Shown piece by piece: positions 23,074-33,279 of a stretch of DNA of 64,000 nucleotides. Under the pieces are notes generated by a model. That model searched no databases, was not told where the DNA came from, and was given only the letters and a program-made list of their open reading frames with translations. Positions within the stretch are counted from its first letter, which is position 1; the number at the start of each line of letters is the position of its first letter. Where the stretch lies: positions 2,604,001-2,668,000 of the forward strand of contig CP071498.1 of assembly GCA_017354895.1 (NCBI GenBank). The letters run 5' to 3'. Source of the DNA: Podospora comata (taxonomy: Eukaryota; Ascomycota; Sordariomycetes; Sordariales; Podosporaceae). Both the position numbers and the translations under genes were made by a program.

Positions 23074-25332
23074 CTATCGGCTGGATGACAGGACAACACG
23101 AGAGGGTGGTTGATGGGTGTGGTTGGCGGTGTTGGTCTCGACCTGAGGGTACAAGTCCTCATGCGTAGTGATAATATCCCACGTCGCAACCTTGAACTCA
23201 TCCAGAGATCGCAAGTTCTGCACCTCTTCTTCTTCTGCTCTCGTCGCCTGCCGCGAAGGCATGTTGTTCTGACCTTTCGGGGTGATCTTCTTGAAGAATA
23301 CGTCCTCGTGGGCATCCTCCGGATGCAGCCAGGCGTGAAGGTCTGGCTGCGAGTAATGCCGGAAGTTTGTCGCCTTGCTCGAGATGAGAACTATAATCTT
23401 GTCGAGCATTTGGAAGCCTGGTTGTTGGGAGGCGGCTTGGAGCTGTGGGGGGACTGTGATGTTGAGCTTGAACTTGGGGTCGATGGCCTCTCTGGGGTAG
23501 ACTTCGAAGCTGTCGGCGCCTTCGTCAGGGAATATCTGTGTTATGCCGTAGGTTGGATCAAGGTTGAAGATGGTAATGAATTGGGTGAGGGCTTCCTCTT
23601 CTTGGTTTAGTATCCGAATAGGGGAGGGTTCGGTGTTTTTGAAGACGACCCCGTACTGCACCTTGGCGGGAAGCGTGGGGCTGTTGGACCTGTTGACATC
23701 GTGGATCCGTTTTATCTCGAATTCGTACCTAGGGTTCCACGGATTTGTGGAATCTTCACGGGCGGCGAGGTTGGTAAGACGCTGGTAAGGGGAGAGGTGT
23801 CGAACGATGAGGGAGAGTGTTCTGGCGATGCTGTCGTCGTTATGGTCGAGGCTGGGGACATTCTCCATTATCTCTGTGTTATTGTTGTGAACCACAAGGA
23901 TTGTCCCATCCTCAGAGGGCTTGACGTAAAAGGTGTCAGGACAAGTGATTTCTGGGACAATATCCGGATCAGAGTGTAGTCTCAAGTCAGCCGTGGGGCG
24001 CAATAGGTCTTCCGGCAGCTCTCTCCAGGAGTTTTGGAGACGAGTGGCTGCTTGATCAGAAAGATTGACTGTGTCAACGTAGATGACGGGGCGATGGTTG
24101 CGTTGGACCAAAACGGCGAACCAACCAACCTTGGGAATATTGGCAAGGTTGGATGTGGTCGGAACTCGCGCAGCAGCCGTCATGTTGGTGACCTCGAGAA
24201 TGATAGCTTCAGCAGCTCGCTCCTCGTCAGGGTTGAGTAAGCCGAAGGTGAACTGATCCGGTCTGTAGAGGGCGAAGCGGTCCCCAACCTCGACCCCATG
24301 AGAAGCACCCCTGCTGATGGTGACAAGAGTGAATCCCACTTCTTTCTCCGTCTTTGTGACATTGCCCTGCATCACGCCTGTAAGAGCCGACTTGGTATTT
24401 GTGCCAAAAGCCAGGCGGTTGCGGTTTCCGAGAAGCATGGGTTGTTGAGGGAAAATGTTGTTGCGGATGCCGGACTTGGATACAAGGTGAGTGATGAGCA
24501 TATCGTAGGTGATTGGGATGATGGAATCTTTCAGCGCCGTCAAGGTTTTGTCGAGATGGTATGTCATTGTCCCCCTTCCACCAGTTTCATATGCGAATTC
24601 ACTTGGCTGACAGGCTGCGAGCAGATTGTGCCTCCGGTTGCGATACAGCCAGCTCTCCTGCACTATCACGTTGCGGCCATCTCCATCACCACGGCCCACT
24701 TCAGTGCCAGAATCAATCTCATCATCTGAGTCCGAATCGGGAAAAGGACACCGAATGCTAACACTCTCAAGCCTGGCGGCATCATGATCATCCAAAGCAT
24801 CATGTCCACCACCAGAGCCTGAATGCAAGCTGTCCCGATCGGCGCCTCCTGAATGACAACAGTCGAGGGACACAAATACCGTGAGACCCAGCTCATTCAG
24901 CCCATCCAAAATATTGGAAAGCTCAACATCCATCAGGGGCTCTCCCAGAGTGCACAACCCCTCATCGTAAGCGCCTGCAGACTTCAAACCACCATTCTCT
25001 GGCTTATGGTAGATTGTTTTGGTGCGCATGCCGTGGCCAGAGTAATGCAGGAAGAAAAGGGCACCAGGGCCGCTGGCAACCGCTCTTCCGGCGACCTCCT
25101 CAATCAGGGCAAGGACATTGGTTTTGGTCGGCAAAGTTTCCGGTGTCGATCCATGAGGGGACGTGAGGGTATGAACATTGCCGGCTGGAACGCGGAGGGT
25201 GGTTGTGAGGAGTGTATCGATGATGTCTACATCCTTGACACAACCGTATAGATTTTTGACATTGTTGTATTGCCCGCGGTAGTTGTTGATGCCAATCAAC
25301 ACGGCAAATATCTTCTCAGGTGCGACGGCCAT
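23074..25332 (-). CDS. caspase-like protease (C14 domain) with long C-terminal extension
   Basis: Single exon, 752 aa, starting at the ATG at 25332-25330 (MAVAPEKIFAVLIGINNY). The open frame extends upstream only through a GTG. Residues ~8-330 form a peptidase C14/metacaspase-like domain: the first strand IFAVLIGINNY, the catalytic His100 in LHYSGHGM, and the catalytic Cys159 in LDCCHSGG. An acidic Asp/Ser-rich loop follows at ~165-225, where many caspases are processed. Residues ~350-752 hold a beta-rich region (GASHGVEVGDRFALY), then YGVVFKN and LDPTYGITQIFP, a pattern seen in fungal caspase-like proteins. It faces a TPR-CHAT protease gene across a divergent 1.2-kb promoter. The substrate is unknown; a role in regulated cell death is inference. 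Confidence 0.85.
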   Translation of the reverse strand: MAVAPEKIFAVLIGINNYRGQYNNVKNLYGCVKDVDIIDTLLTTTLRVPAGNVHTLTSPHGSTPETLPTKTNVLALIEEVAGRAVASGPGALFFLHYSGHGMRTKTIYHKPENGGLKSAGAYDEGLCTLGEPLMDVELSNILDGLNELGLTVFVSLDCCHSGGADRDSLHSGSGGGHDALDDHDAARLESVSIRCPFPDSDSDDEIDSGTEVGRGDGDGRNVIVQESWLYRNRRHNLLAACQPSEFAYETGGRGTMTYHLDKTLTALKDSIIPITYDMLITHLVSKSGIRNNIFPQQPMLLGNRNRLAFGTNTKSALTGVMQGNVTKTEKEVGFTLVTISRGASHGVEVGDRFALYRPDQFTFGLLNPDEERAAEAIILEVTNMTAAARVPTTSNLANIPKVGWFAVLVQRNHRPVIYVDTVNLSDQAATRLQNSWRELPEDLLRPTADLRLHSDPDIVPEITCPDTFYVKPSEDGTILVVHNNNTEIMENVPSLDHNDDSIARTLSLIVRHLSPYQRLTNLAAREDSTNPWNPRYEFEIKRIHDVNRSNSPTLPAKVQYGVVFKNTEPSPIRILNQEEEALTQFITIFNLDPTYGITQIFPDEGADSFEVYPREAIDPKFKLNITVPPQLQAASQQPGFQMLDKIIVLISSKATNFRHYSQPDLHAWLHPEDAHEDVFFKKITPKGQNNMPSRQATRAEEEEVQNLRSLDEFKVATWDIITTHEDLYPQVETNTANHTHQPPSRVVLSSSR

Positions 25333-26512
25333 TGTTGCTGGGACTGAAAGCTTTCGGTCTTGTGTCTTGAGTGAGGTTGGTAATTTTGGGCCCGGCAGGT
25401 CAACGAGTGTATTGATGAAACTGATCACCGGGCAGATTGTGTGGCAGGGAGCATGAGCTTATATCCAAGTCAGTAAACGTTCGGAGAGGTAGGAATTCTC
25501 AGGACAGTGGATGTCTTTTCCCAGCCTCGAACAGTATGTGCGGGTCAGGTAACCAGTGCAAGATACGTCACCAAATTGTTGGTGTCAAGTTACCTTGGGA
25601 AATACAAAAGGTACGTACCAATGTGATCATTTTGCCATAGATATTCCACGCGGCATCGGCGGCAGAAGAAAACATCCAACCGTTAGATGAACGACGGTCA
25701 CCTTACATATCCCTACATGTAACTTCCAATGTAACTCTGACACTGGGTAGAAGCACTTCATGATTTGATGAACTGCATGTATGCCTGATATTTTTTTTTG
25801 GCCGAAGAGTCTAGATCCTCTCTCTAAGGTAAAATCGATAGGACTGCGCCAAATAAATACCGAGGGCTACACATATGCCAGAACTGTGCCCTTGTATTGG
25901 TCAAAAGAGATGTTTTGGAAAAGGCCAGCCAAGACATTGACATATGGCCGTGGCGAGTCAGGACTCGTTAGATATTCGACCTGTCAATGTTTAGTGGGTG
26001 TCCTTTCTGCCTAACCAAGTCGCAAAGTACCTGCCAGAGATCAATGGAAAAGTGTTACATCTGATAACTATCGGCCACAGACTCACGAAAGTGAAAAGAT
26101 GGAGTGCCCATGACCAAGATGAAAAGCAGGGCGAACACCCCACACATCTACTAAAGTTTCCGATAGCATACATTGGAATTTTGTTGATAATTCCAAGAGT
26201 AAAACGGCAAGAAACTGAGCTTGGCATAAGATACGAGTAGATCAGGCGGTAGTTGAACATATGCTGGCTGCCCAAGCTGAACTGCAAGGTCCGACATGCA
26301 GAATTTCATGACTGACCCGGAACAGTCATTTTTTGGATCCGAGTCCGTCATCCCATCCTCCAGAGTTTTCGATCCCAGTTTTGGCAACTTTCTGTCTGAG
26401 CTCGAGACAAAATTTATCTCAGCAGCGGCCTTTCTGCCTCCAGCTTTGATAGTTTGATCTGAGCATCGGCACACATTGTTTCTCCAAGACCACCAACCAA
26501 CCATCAGAGGAG
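25333..26512. promoter_or_regulatory. divergent promoter region, caspase-like / TPR-CHAT genes
   Basis: 1.18 kb between the start codons of two protease genes. It is unusually AT-balanced for this window and has no supported ORF. The two genes could be co-regulated from here; no motif was identified. Confidence 0.45.
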
Positions 26513-29500
26513 ATGGATGCTTTTTGGGAAAATCTCTCAAATTCCATGACCCTGCAAGACATAGAGTATGTTCTTGAACGTTTTCAAGAGCTCTTCTCTA
26601 CGAGGCAGCCACACGATTCTCCTAGCATGGCTTATCTCCTGAGCCAGGAGAGTCTCACATGGCAGTTGCACTTTGCCAAAACTATGGACAGTGCTTCTCT
26701 CCAAAAAGCGCTCGAAACAAGCGACGCTGCTCTCTGCCATTTGCAACTTGATGGGCCCAATGGCCCTGATTCTGACAAGAGCGCGGTCTATGAGAGTGTC
26801 GCCAACAGTCGCTACACCCACTTTCAAGCAACTGGAAGTTTTGACAGCATCAAAGCTGCCATAGACAACTGCATTGTGGCACTCAATTTTGAGGAGGCCG
26901 GAACTGCACGGTGGAGTGCTCTAGCCGTTGCAAAATTGAGCATTTATCTGATGGATCGGGTCGTGATGCTCCCTACACAGGAGCACGTTTCCGAAGCCGT
27001 GGAATTCTTTCGAAAACATTCTTCTACAGCAAACAAGCTCAGTCCAACCTACAACGCGCAGTTCCTATCTAGATTCAGCGTGGCTCTGTTCCACAAGTAC
27101 ATGTTCGCTTCTGACGAGCCTGCCATCATGGAGGAAGCTCTGAAGCTTGGTTATCGGTCCATCGACATCATTCCGCCTGAAACTGCAACCATGGAATACA
27201 CAAACTATGCCGGGATTCTTCAGCAACGCTTCCAACAAACTCTTCAGTTCAGTGTACTTGAGCACGCTCTTCAGATCTCCCGGTTGGCTGTGAAACATGA
27301 AGCGTCGAAGGACGTTGCGGAGAAGGCTGGGAAGCTGACGGCTCTCGGCAACATGCTGGTAACCAAATGTCAAAGATACATCGAAACCAAGTCTCGGGAA
27401 GCGTTGCAAGCCTTAGAGGAGGCAATCCAGCTGGGTCGAGAGGCCGTCCGCACTCTGCAGCCAATAGACCCAAGTTCCAATGCACTTCTCAGACACGAAA
27501 AGTCCCATACGCTCACTTTGATTGCACCATGGTTCGCCCTCAAATCGAGTGTAACCGGAGATCTTCGGTGTGGCGAGGAAGGTGTTGGGCTTCTTCAACA
27601 GGCCCTGACACTGACCTCGGATGGGCATCCAGCACGTCACCGAATTCTTACCTACTTGGCTCACATCCTCGAAACTCAACACCAGATCTTGAAAGGCTGT
27701 AAGAATAAACGGCAGGCAATGGAAAAGCTGGACGAAGCCTTGAGATACGGCCGAGAGGCCGCTGAAGCAACACCGGAACTGGACCCAGCCCGAGGCGAGC
27801 GTTATATGAATGTTGGCAAGATGCTTCTGAGCAAATGGCTCTTGAATGGAGACGACCAACCCGAAGAAGATGAAATGCTCGTGCTGGAGGCAAGGAAACA
27901 CTTTTGCTATGTGGCCAACCTAGCCTCGGCGCCACTTCTGTTGCGTTTGCCTGCGACAATTCAAGGGGCTCGACTACATCTGGAGAAGGGTGAAGTAACC
28001 GAAGCACACCAGCTCTTGCAGACCGGAATCTCCCTCTTGCCGACCCTTCACCCGCAAATTCTCTCTGCCGAAGACCTCAGGGCTACGTTGTCTCAAGTAT
28101 CCGGCCTCTCTACATTGGCCGCCTCAGTCACCCTAGAAGCCGACAAAAGCCCCTTCGACGCCTTGATGTCTTTGGAGGCCGGCCGTTGCATCATTTCAGG
28201 GCTCTCCATGAGTCTCAAGACAGACATGATTCAGCTTCAGCAGAGAGACAAGGGGCTTGCTGATAGCTACGAGAATCTGAGAAAGAGGCTGGCTGCAGTT
28301 AGTCGACCTTCCCCCAGCGCATTGACCAGACCGCAACCTGTCGAAATGCAGCAGGAAGAGCTGCTCCAACAACTTTCACAAATGGAAGGAGAGATACGAA
28401 AGTTGAAGGGGTTTGAAACCTTCCAGTTGCCCCTATCTGAAGAGATGGTCAAAGAGCTGGCTCAAGAGGGGCCCATTGTGGTTATCAATGTCACATACCG
28501 ACGAAGCGACGCCATCATCATCACTCCTGATGAGATCAAGTCTGTGCAACTCAAACATCTCAAATATGAAGAACTGGACAAGAAGGTTGTTGTCTTTGAG
28601 AAGCTCGGAAACGGATCAAGACGCAACGTCGTAGTTGCAGATGAGTGCGAAGATGAGCCAGGAGACGAGGGTAGTGAAGCACTGTATTGGCTTTGGAATG
28701 TCGCAGCACGTCCAATTCTGGATGAGCTGAGGGCTCATCTGGGGGATTCGAAGCGAGTTTGGTGGATTACCAGCGGACTGGCTGGGAGAGCGCCTCTCCA
28801 CGCAGCCGGAAGCCATGGCTTCAACTCCACTGAAAACACACTTAGCCATGTCATCTCATCCTACATCTCATCACTCAAAGCTCTCCGATACGCGAGGCAG
28901 GCTGCCGCATCTGTCAACACACAGCCTAAGAGGAGCATGCTTCTGGTGACAATGCAAAAGAACCCTCCGCCGCATTGCAAACTGGATACAAGGCACGAAG
29001 AGAATGTGATTCGAAGCGTTTTTGGACAGGACATGCTACATCTCGAGCATCCAGATCCAGAGCTCGTCCTCAAGGAGATTCCCACCTGCTCTTTTGTCCA
29101 CTTTGCCTGTCATGGGGCCTCCTTTAGTTCCGACCCGTCGAGAAGCGGACTTCTTCTGATCAAGGATGGGAAGGCCGCGATGCTCACCGTGGCTCAACTT
29201 GAAGAGGTAAATACAGAGCAGGCGGCGGTAGCCTATCTGTCTGCATGCTCGACAGCGCAGCAAACAGAAGGCAAACTGGCCGATGAGGCGATCCACCTCG
29301 GAAACACATTCCAAGCTTTGGGCTTTCAGCATGTAATTGGGACAATGTGGGGTGCTAATGACAAGGCGGCTGGGGATGTGGCAAAGAGATTTTATGCCAA
29401 ACTAACCTCGGCGGGTGATATTGGTGTGGCACAGGCGTTGCATCAGAGCATGTTGGAGTATCGCAGCGCCACCACGGGCGATGAGAGACATTTGTTGGCT

Positions 29501-29530
29501 TGGTGTCCATTTATTCATATCGGGGCCTAG
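26513..29530 (+). CDS. TPR-CHAT protease-like protein
   Basis: Single exon, 1005 aa, from ATG 26513. Residues ~1-600 are helical repeats of TPR type (LDEALRYGREAAEATPELDP, LEEAIQLGREAV). A coiled-coil-like stretch is at ~575-650. The CHAT domain (caspase HetF-associated with TPRs; separase/caspase-like clan CD) fills ~690-1005, with VWWITSGLAGRAPLHAAGSH, then HFACHG with candidate catalytic His867, then YLSACSTA with candidate catalytic Cys912, then GFQHVIGTMWGANDKAA. Both catalytic residues are present, so it is probably active. CHAT proteases act in bacterial defence (the type III-E CRISPR partner TPR-CHAT) and occur in fungal cell-death loci. It lacks a NACHT or WD-repeat sensor, so it is not an NLR itself. 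Confidence 0.88.
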   Translation: MDAFWENLSNSMTLQDIEYVLERFQELFSTRQPHDSPSMAYLLSQESLTWQLHFAKTMDSASLQKALETSDAALCHLQLDGPNGPDSDKSAVYESVANSRYTHFQATGSFDSIKAAIDNCIVALNFEEAGTARWSALAVAKLSIYLMDRVVMLPTQEHVSEAVEFFRKHSSTANKLSPTYNAQFLSRFSVALFHKYMFASDEPAIMEEALKLGYRSIDIIPPETATMEYTNYAGILQQRFQQTLQFSVLEHALQISRLAVKHEASKDVAEKAGKLTALGNMLVTKCQRYIETKSREALQALEEAIQLGREAVRTLQPIDPSSNALLRHEKSHTLTLIAPWFALKSSVTGDLRCGEEGVGLLQQALTLTSDGHPARHRILTYLAHILETQHQILKGCKNKRQAMEKLDEALRYGREAAEATPELDPARGERYMNVGKMLLSKWLLNGDDQPEEDEMLVLEARKHFCYVANLASAPLLLRLPATIQGARLHLEKGEVTEAHQLLQTGISLLPTLHPQILSAEDLRATLSQVSGLSTLAASVTLEADKSPFDALMSLEAGRCIISGLSMSLKTDMIQLQQRDKGLADSYENLRKRLAAVSRPSPSALTRPQPVEMQQEELLQQLSQMEGEIRKLKGFETFQLPLSEEMVKELAQEGPIVVINVTYRRSDAIIITPDEIKSVQLKHLKYEELDKKVVVFEKLGNGSRRNVVVADECEDEPGDEGSEALYWLWNVAARPILDELRAHLGDSKRVWWITSGLAGRAPLHAAGSHGFNSTENTLSHVISSYISSLKALRYARQAAASVNTQPKRSMLLVTMQKNPPPHCKLDTRHEENVIRSVFGQDMLHLEHPDPELVLKEIPTCSFVHFACHGASFSSDPSRSGLLLIKDGKAAMLTVAQLEEVNTEQAAVAYLSACSTAQQTEGKLADEAIHLGNTFQALGFQHVIGTMWGANDKAAGDVAKRFYAKLTSAGDIGVAQALHQSMLEYRSATTGDERHLLAWCPFIHIGA

Positions 29531-29656
29531 GCCTTACAATTTGGCGTTCCCACAACCATGTCCTTGCCGACAAGACCACTAGATAGGTGCCTTACATATC
29601 TGAGCTATTCCTCCACATACCCTCAAGTCCCGCTCTCGTCATCCCAACGACCCTAC

Positions 29657-30541
29657 TCATGAATCACTATCATCCTCATCCGACGACACATCAGACTCAC
29701 AAGCCCACCCAAAAACAACCCTCTCCCCATCCACACTCTTCGCCTCAAAAAGCGCCTCAGCCCCCTGCCCCGTACCCTCCGCCAGCCCAGCCCCAAGGTA
29801 CACCTCCCTCTCTCCCTCCTCCTCCTCACCCCCCCTCCCACCAACCCCCTCAACAACCGCCTTCCACCGATTACTAACCCCCAACTCCGGCCTCGCACTC
29901 CCCCCCCAAAACTCCCTAATCTTCACCTTCCGATAAGCAATAGCATATATCCTCTCCCCCTCATTCCTCACCCTAGTCCTCACCCCTTTCCTCACCTCCC
30001 TCCCCCCCTTGACCTCAACATCCGTCAACCCAAGCAAATCTCCCCCAACAGCCCCAACCGGCATCGCAACCCCCCCCTCAACCCCAACCCCCGACCCCCC
30101 CTCCTCCCTCTCAACAGTAGCATTCTCAAACGTCCTGAAACCAGTTATGAACTGCGGCGACAACCGCCTCACCCGGCAGTTCTCCAACCACCGCTGCATC
30201 TCCCCCCCGGTCTCGGGACCAAAAACGATGGACTGGAAGAGCTCGTCCGGGTTGTTGAGGGAGTAGATCTTGCCCGTGTCGGCCAGGATGCGGAGAACGG
30301 TCGACTTGCTGTACGACACAGAAAAGGACGCGAATTTGGTGGCGAGGACGTCGAGGAAGGTTTTGGAGCTGGCGTCGAGCTCGGCGGAGAAGAGCGCGTC
30401 GGGTTGGATCGTGAAGGCGGATTCGGGGACGGGGTGGTAGGGTCGCTTGGCGTCTTGGTGGGGTTGGGTGAGGTGGGGGACGAAGCTGGCGAGGGAGATT
30501 TGGGAGAGGAGGTAGGGGGAGTTTGTGAGCATGAAGGCCAT
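29657..30541 (-). CDS. uncharacterised 294-aa protein next to the CHAT gene
   Basis: Single exon from ATG 30541, convergent with the TPR-CHAT gene with only 126 bp between stop codons. I do not recognise a named family. Residues ~1-140 are well structured: LLSQISLASFVPHLTQPHQD, DASSKTFLDVLATKFASFSV, ADTGKIYSLNNPDELF, then WLENC and QFITGFRTFENATVE. From ~140 it is Gly/Glu-rich, with a final acidic Ser/Asp tail. The strand ending in FITGFRTFENATV, after a helix, loosely recalls the strand that precedes the acidic turn in gasdermin N-domains; that is inference and weak. The coding strand is C-rich at its 5' end and G-rich at its 3' end, which exaggerates low complexity in the tail. Confidence 0.7.
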   Translation of the reverse strand: MAFMLTNSPYLLSQISLASFVPHLTQPHQDAKRPYHPVPESAFTIQPDALFSAELDASSKTFLDVLATKFASFSVSYSKSTVLRILADTGKIYSLNNPDELFQSIVFGPETGGEMQRWLENCRVRRLSPQFITGFRTFENATVEREEGGSGVGVEGGVAMPVGAVGGDLLGLTDVEVKGGREVRKGVRTRVRNEGERIYAIAYRKVKIREFWGGSARPELGVSNRWKAVVEGVGGRGGEEEEGEREVYLGAGLAEGTGQGAEALFEAKSVDGERVVFGWACESDVSSDEDDSDS

Positions 30542-31317
30542 GGTGGTTGAACTTGTTGGGGGTTGCGGGGGTGTGTGGGCCGGCGTGGGCTCTTTGCGCT
30601 GATGAAGAAATATCTATGTTTGAGTGATGTGAGTAGTGAATGATACTTCTGTTGGGGGACTTTATGGTTTACCAGATTGGTAACAATCAAAGATCTCCCT
30701 TGACAGAGTTCGGGTCTATTGCCAAAAGTCTAGATATCTTGAGACGCTGGAAATAAGCAAGACGGTCGACATGGCTTTGGGCTTGAATTGAGAGACTTGG
30801 GTGGAGTAGTTGGGTTGCATTCAGGCATGAGAAGACCAGTTACACGAGGGCGAGTATTGCTTTGTCCAATTACACAATCAATTCAAGATGCTTATTGAAT
30901 TCTCTCTGCCTAGTTCGGGTTGAATGTGGTGCCACACGAGGAGTCCTTAGGCTTATGCGGTCATGACATCGAGAAGCACCGGAGTCATGAAATTGGGATG
31001 CCATTCCAGCTGTCAAACTTAAATTCTGTCCTCGAAATGAGACAGTAGTATTAGCTTGTCTTGATCCTCGGCTCACAATTCGTACAGGTGGTCTTGATAC
31101 AACGCTTCAAGCATCATGCTTTGATCAAGGAGTCGATGTGATGGTTCATATCGTTTCGATACCTTTTCTAGAGTATATTCTGGAAACAAACCTTCCCCCA
31201 ATCTATGATACATATTACAGACATATACCACCAAGTCCCATTGTAGTCATGTACTCTATACCCCCTATATACCCACCCATTTAAACCCTCACATCTATCA
31301 TCATACAAATGCCCCCT
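30542..31317. other. intergenic region, 294-aa protein gene / ALG9
   Basis: 776 bp upstream of the 294-aa gene and downstream of ALG9. AT-rich with no supported ORF. Confidence 0.5.
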
Positions 31318-33279
31318 TTACCTCCTCTGCTTCAGCAAACAATGCCTCCCCCACTTCCTCCTAAACCCCTCAGGAATAATCTCCCAATCAGGCACCCAAA
31401 CCGCCCTTGCCAAAAACGGTGTGCTCTCCGCATCCAAGAAAGGAAGACACTTGACCTCCTCCCACCGATCCACATTCTTCGCATAGTCCGGCTCATTCGG
31501 CGGAAGCTCCACATCCACCCTCTCCGGGAACTGCGTGTCCACCATGAAAACACACATCCTCAAGTCGACATACTTGCCCATGTCCTCCCCGTTCTTGTTG
31601 TTCAACCCGATGGTAGGCAGCCAAGTCCCGCCAAAGAAGCCAAACCCAGTCGTGGCCTCGCTAAACTCTCCAGGAAGCAAGCCACGGAACTCGGAACGGA
31701 CAAATTTGGCGTGCATATCCTTGGGGAGAAAGTACGAAGTAGGGAAGCGGTACCAATCCTTGCCAAAACAGACTGTGTCGCCCCGTCCGCCGACCTCAAA
31801 GAGCGGATCGTAGAGGGACAATGGGGCGTGGTAGGCAGTGTACATGCCACCAATGCGGGCAAGACCGACAATAGCTGACGCCACGAGCCCAAGGCTGACC
31901 ACAGCCAGCTTGAGCTTGGCAGGGATCTTTCCCACGAGCGTCCTGGGGCTTGCGTTACCAAAGAAGGTGAGGAAACTGTGGAAGGCCAGGGCAGCGTTGA
32001 GAGCCAGGAAAGGGTATACAGGGTACATGAAGCGCTCTTCCTTGTGGGGCTGAAGGGTAAAGATGCCCAGCCACATGTAAAAGGGCGTCAAAAAGACAAA
32101 GGTACGAAGCCCAGACTGGAAAGTCTCTCCTGTTGAGCGCATGAAGAGCTTCTGCAAGAGAAACAGCGGTAGAGAAACCAGCGCAAGGATGAACCAGATG
32201 TTGAAGTTGAGCAGCAGGTTCTTGAAGTAAAAGGTCCAGGGCTCGGTGCCGTAGAGGTCGGGGCCGCCGGTCTCGGAGAAGATGTTGTACTTGATGATGT
32301 TCCAAGAGACAAGTTCAAACCTTCTGTAGAAAAAGGTGTTGATAGAAGCGTCAAGGCCCTATTGGCTAGTTAGCGTTGGCGTTTGACCCAGGCGGGTCAT
32401 GAAAACTTACAACTAGAAGAACTCCGGCCATAACACCACGAAAAACGCGAAGCGCAGACTCAAACATACGATCCTGGTCACTGACAGCAGCAAAGAAGAT
32501 CTCCTCCGCAACGAATGGCGCGCAAAGAGCCGCGGCAAACGGCCAGCCAAGAACGCCTCCTACGGCGAACCAGAACATGCCCATCGCTGTCTTGATCCCA
32601 CCGCGCCAGTTCATGAAGGCGGCCGCGCCAAGACAGGACATGTACATGGCAAAGCTCGAGGGAAGATAGGCCGTGCTCGCGTGGAAATTTCCGGGGCTGA
32701 AGATGGTGGCTATTATGAAGAAGATTCCAACACGGGGGCTCAGGGCCAGGCAGATGGAGCGCCACATCAAGGTCTGGCAGAATGCGCACCCCACGGCGAA
32801 TGCATAGCGGAGGAAGTAGAACTCGGCCACCTTGTTAGAGTGAGGCAATAGACGGCGAATATTGGCAACAATGGCGTGGATAGCAATGTAGAACCAGCTC
32901 CTGATGCTGAACTCGGGGGAGTATTCCCAAGTCTGAAGACCGTAGCCATGGCTGAGGTAGTGGGTAGGTTCCCAATAGTTGAACGTCTCGTCGCAATCTT
33001 GGATCGGGGAGAAGAGAGCTGCTACGGCATTGGCGGCTAGGAAGAAGTAGAAGGCAGAGATGGGTTGGATCGCGAAGGCATCTTTGATAGCCCTGGCCGA
33101 GAAGCGCATGTCAGCTCAACATTCCCAAGTATGTATTCGCTGGGCACCCGGCTGGGATATGACGTGGGTAGCAGAGAAACTCACTGTTTCCTGGCGTGTT
33201 TTGCTGATGGATGTACGAATTCTCTCTTCTCCTGGCTGGGGGCAGGCTTGGGAGCTGCTGGTTTGGCTTTGGGAGCCAT
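31318..33279 (-). CDS. ALG9: alpha-1,2-mannosyltransferase ALG9 (GT22)
   Basis: Exons 33279-33185, 33092-32411 and 32358-31318; 605 aa. The introns are 92 and 52 nt. Exon 1 encodes a basic Pro/Ala-rich start (MAPKAKPAAPKPAPSQEK...). It joins to AIKDAFAIQPISAFYFFLAA and then IQDCDETFNYWEPTHYL, the acidic lumenal loop with the catalytic Asp/Glu of GT22 enzymes. Exon 3 carries the family signature HKEERFMYPVYP. About ten membrane helices are present. ALG9 adds the seventh and ninth mannoses to the dolichol-linked oligosaccharide in the ER lumen, for N-glycosylation. An in-frame ATG at 33109 lies inside the first intron and is not preferred. Confidence 0.92.
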
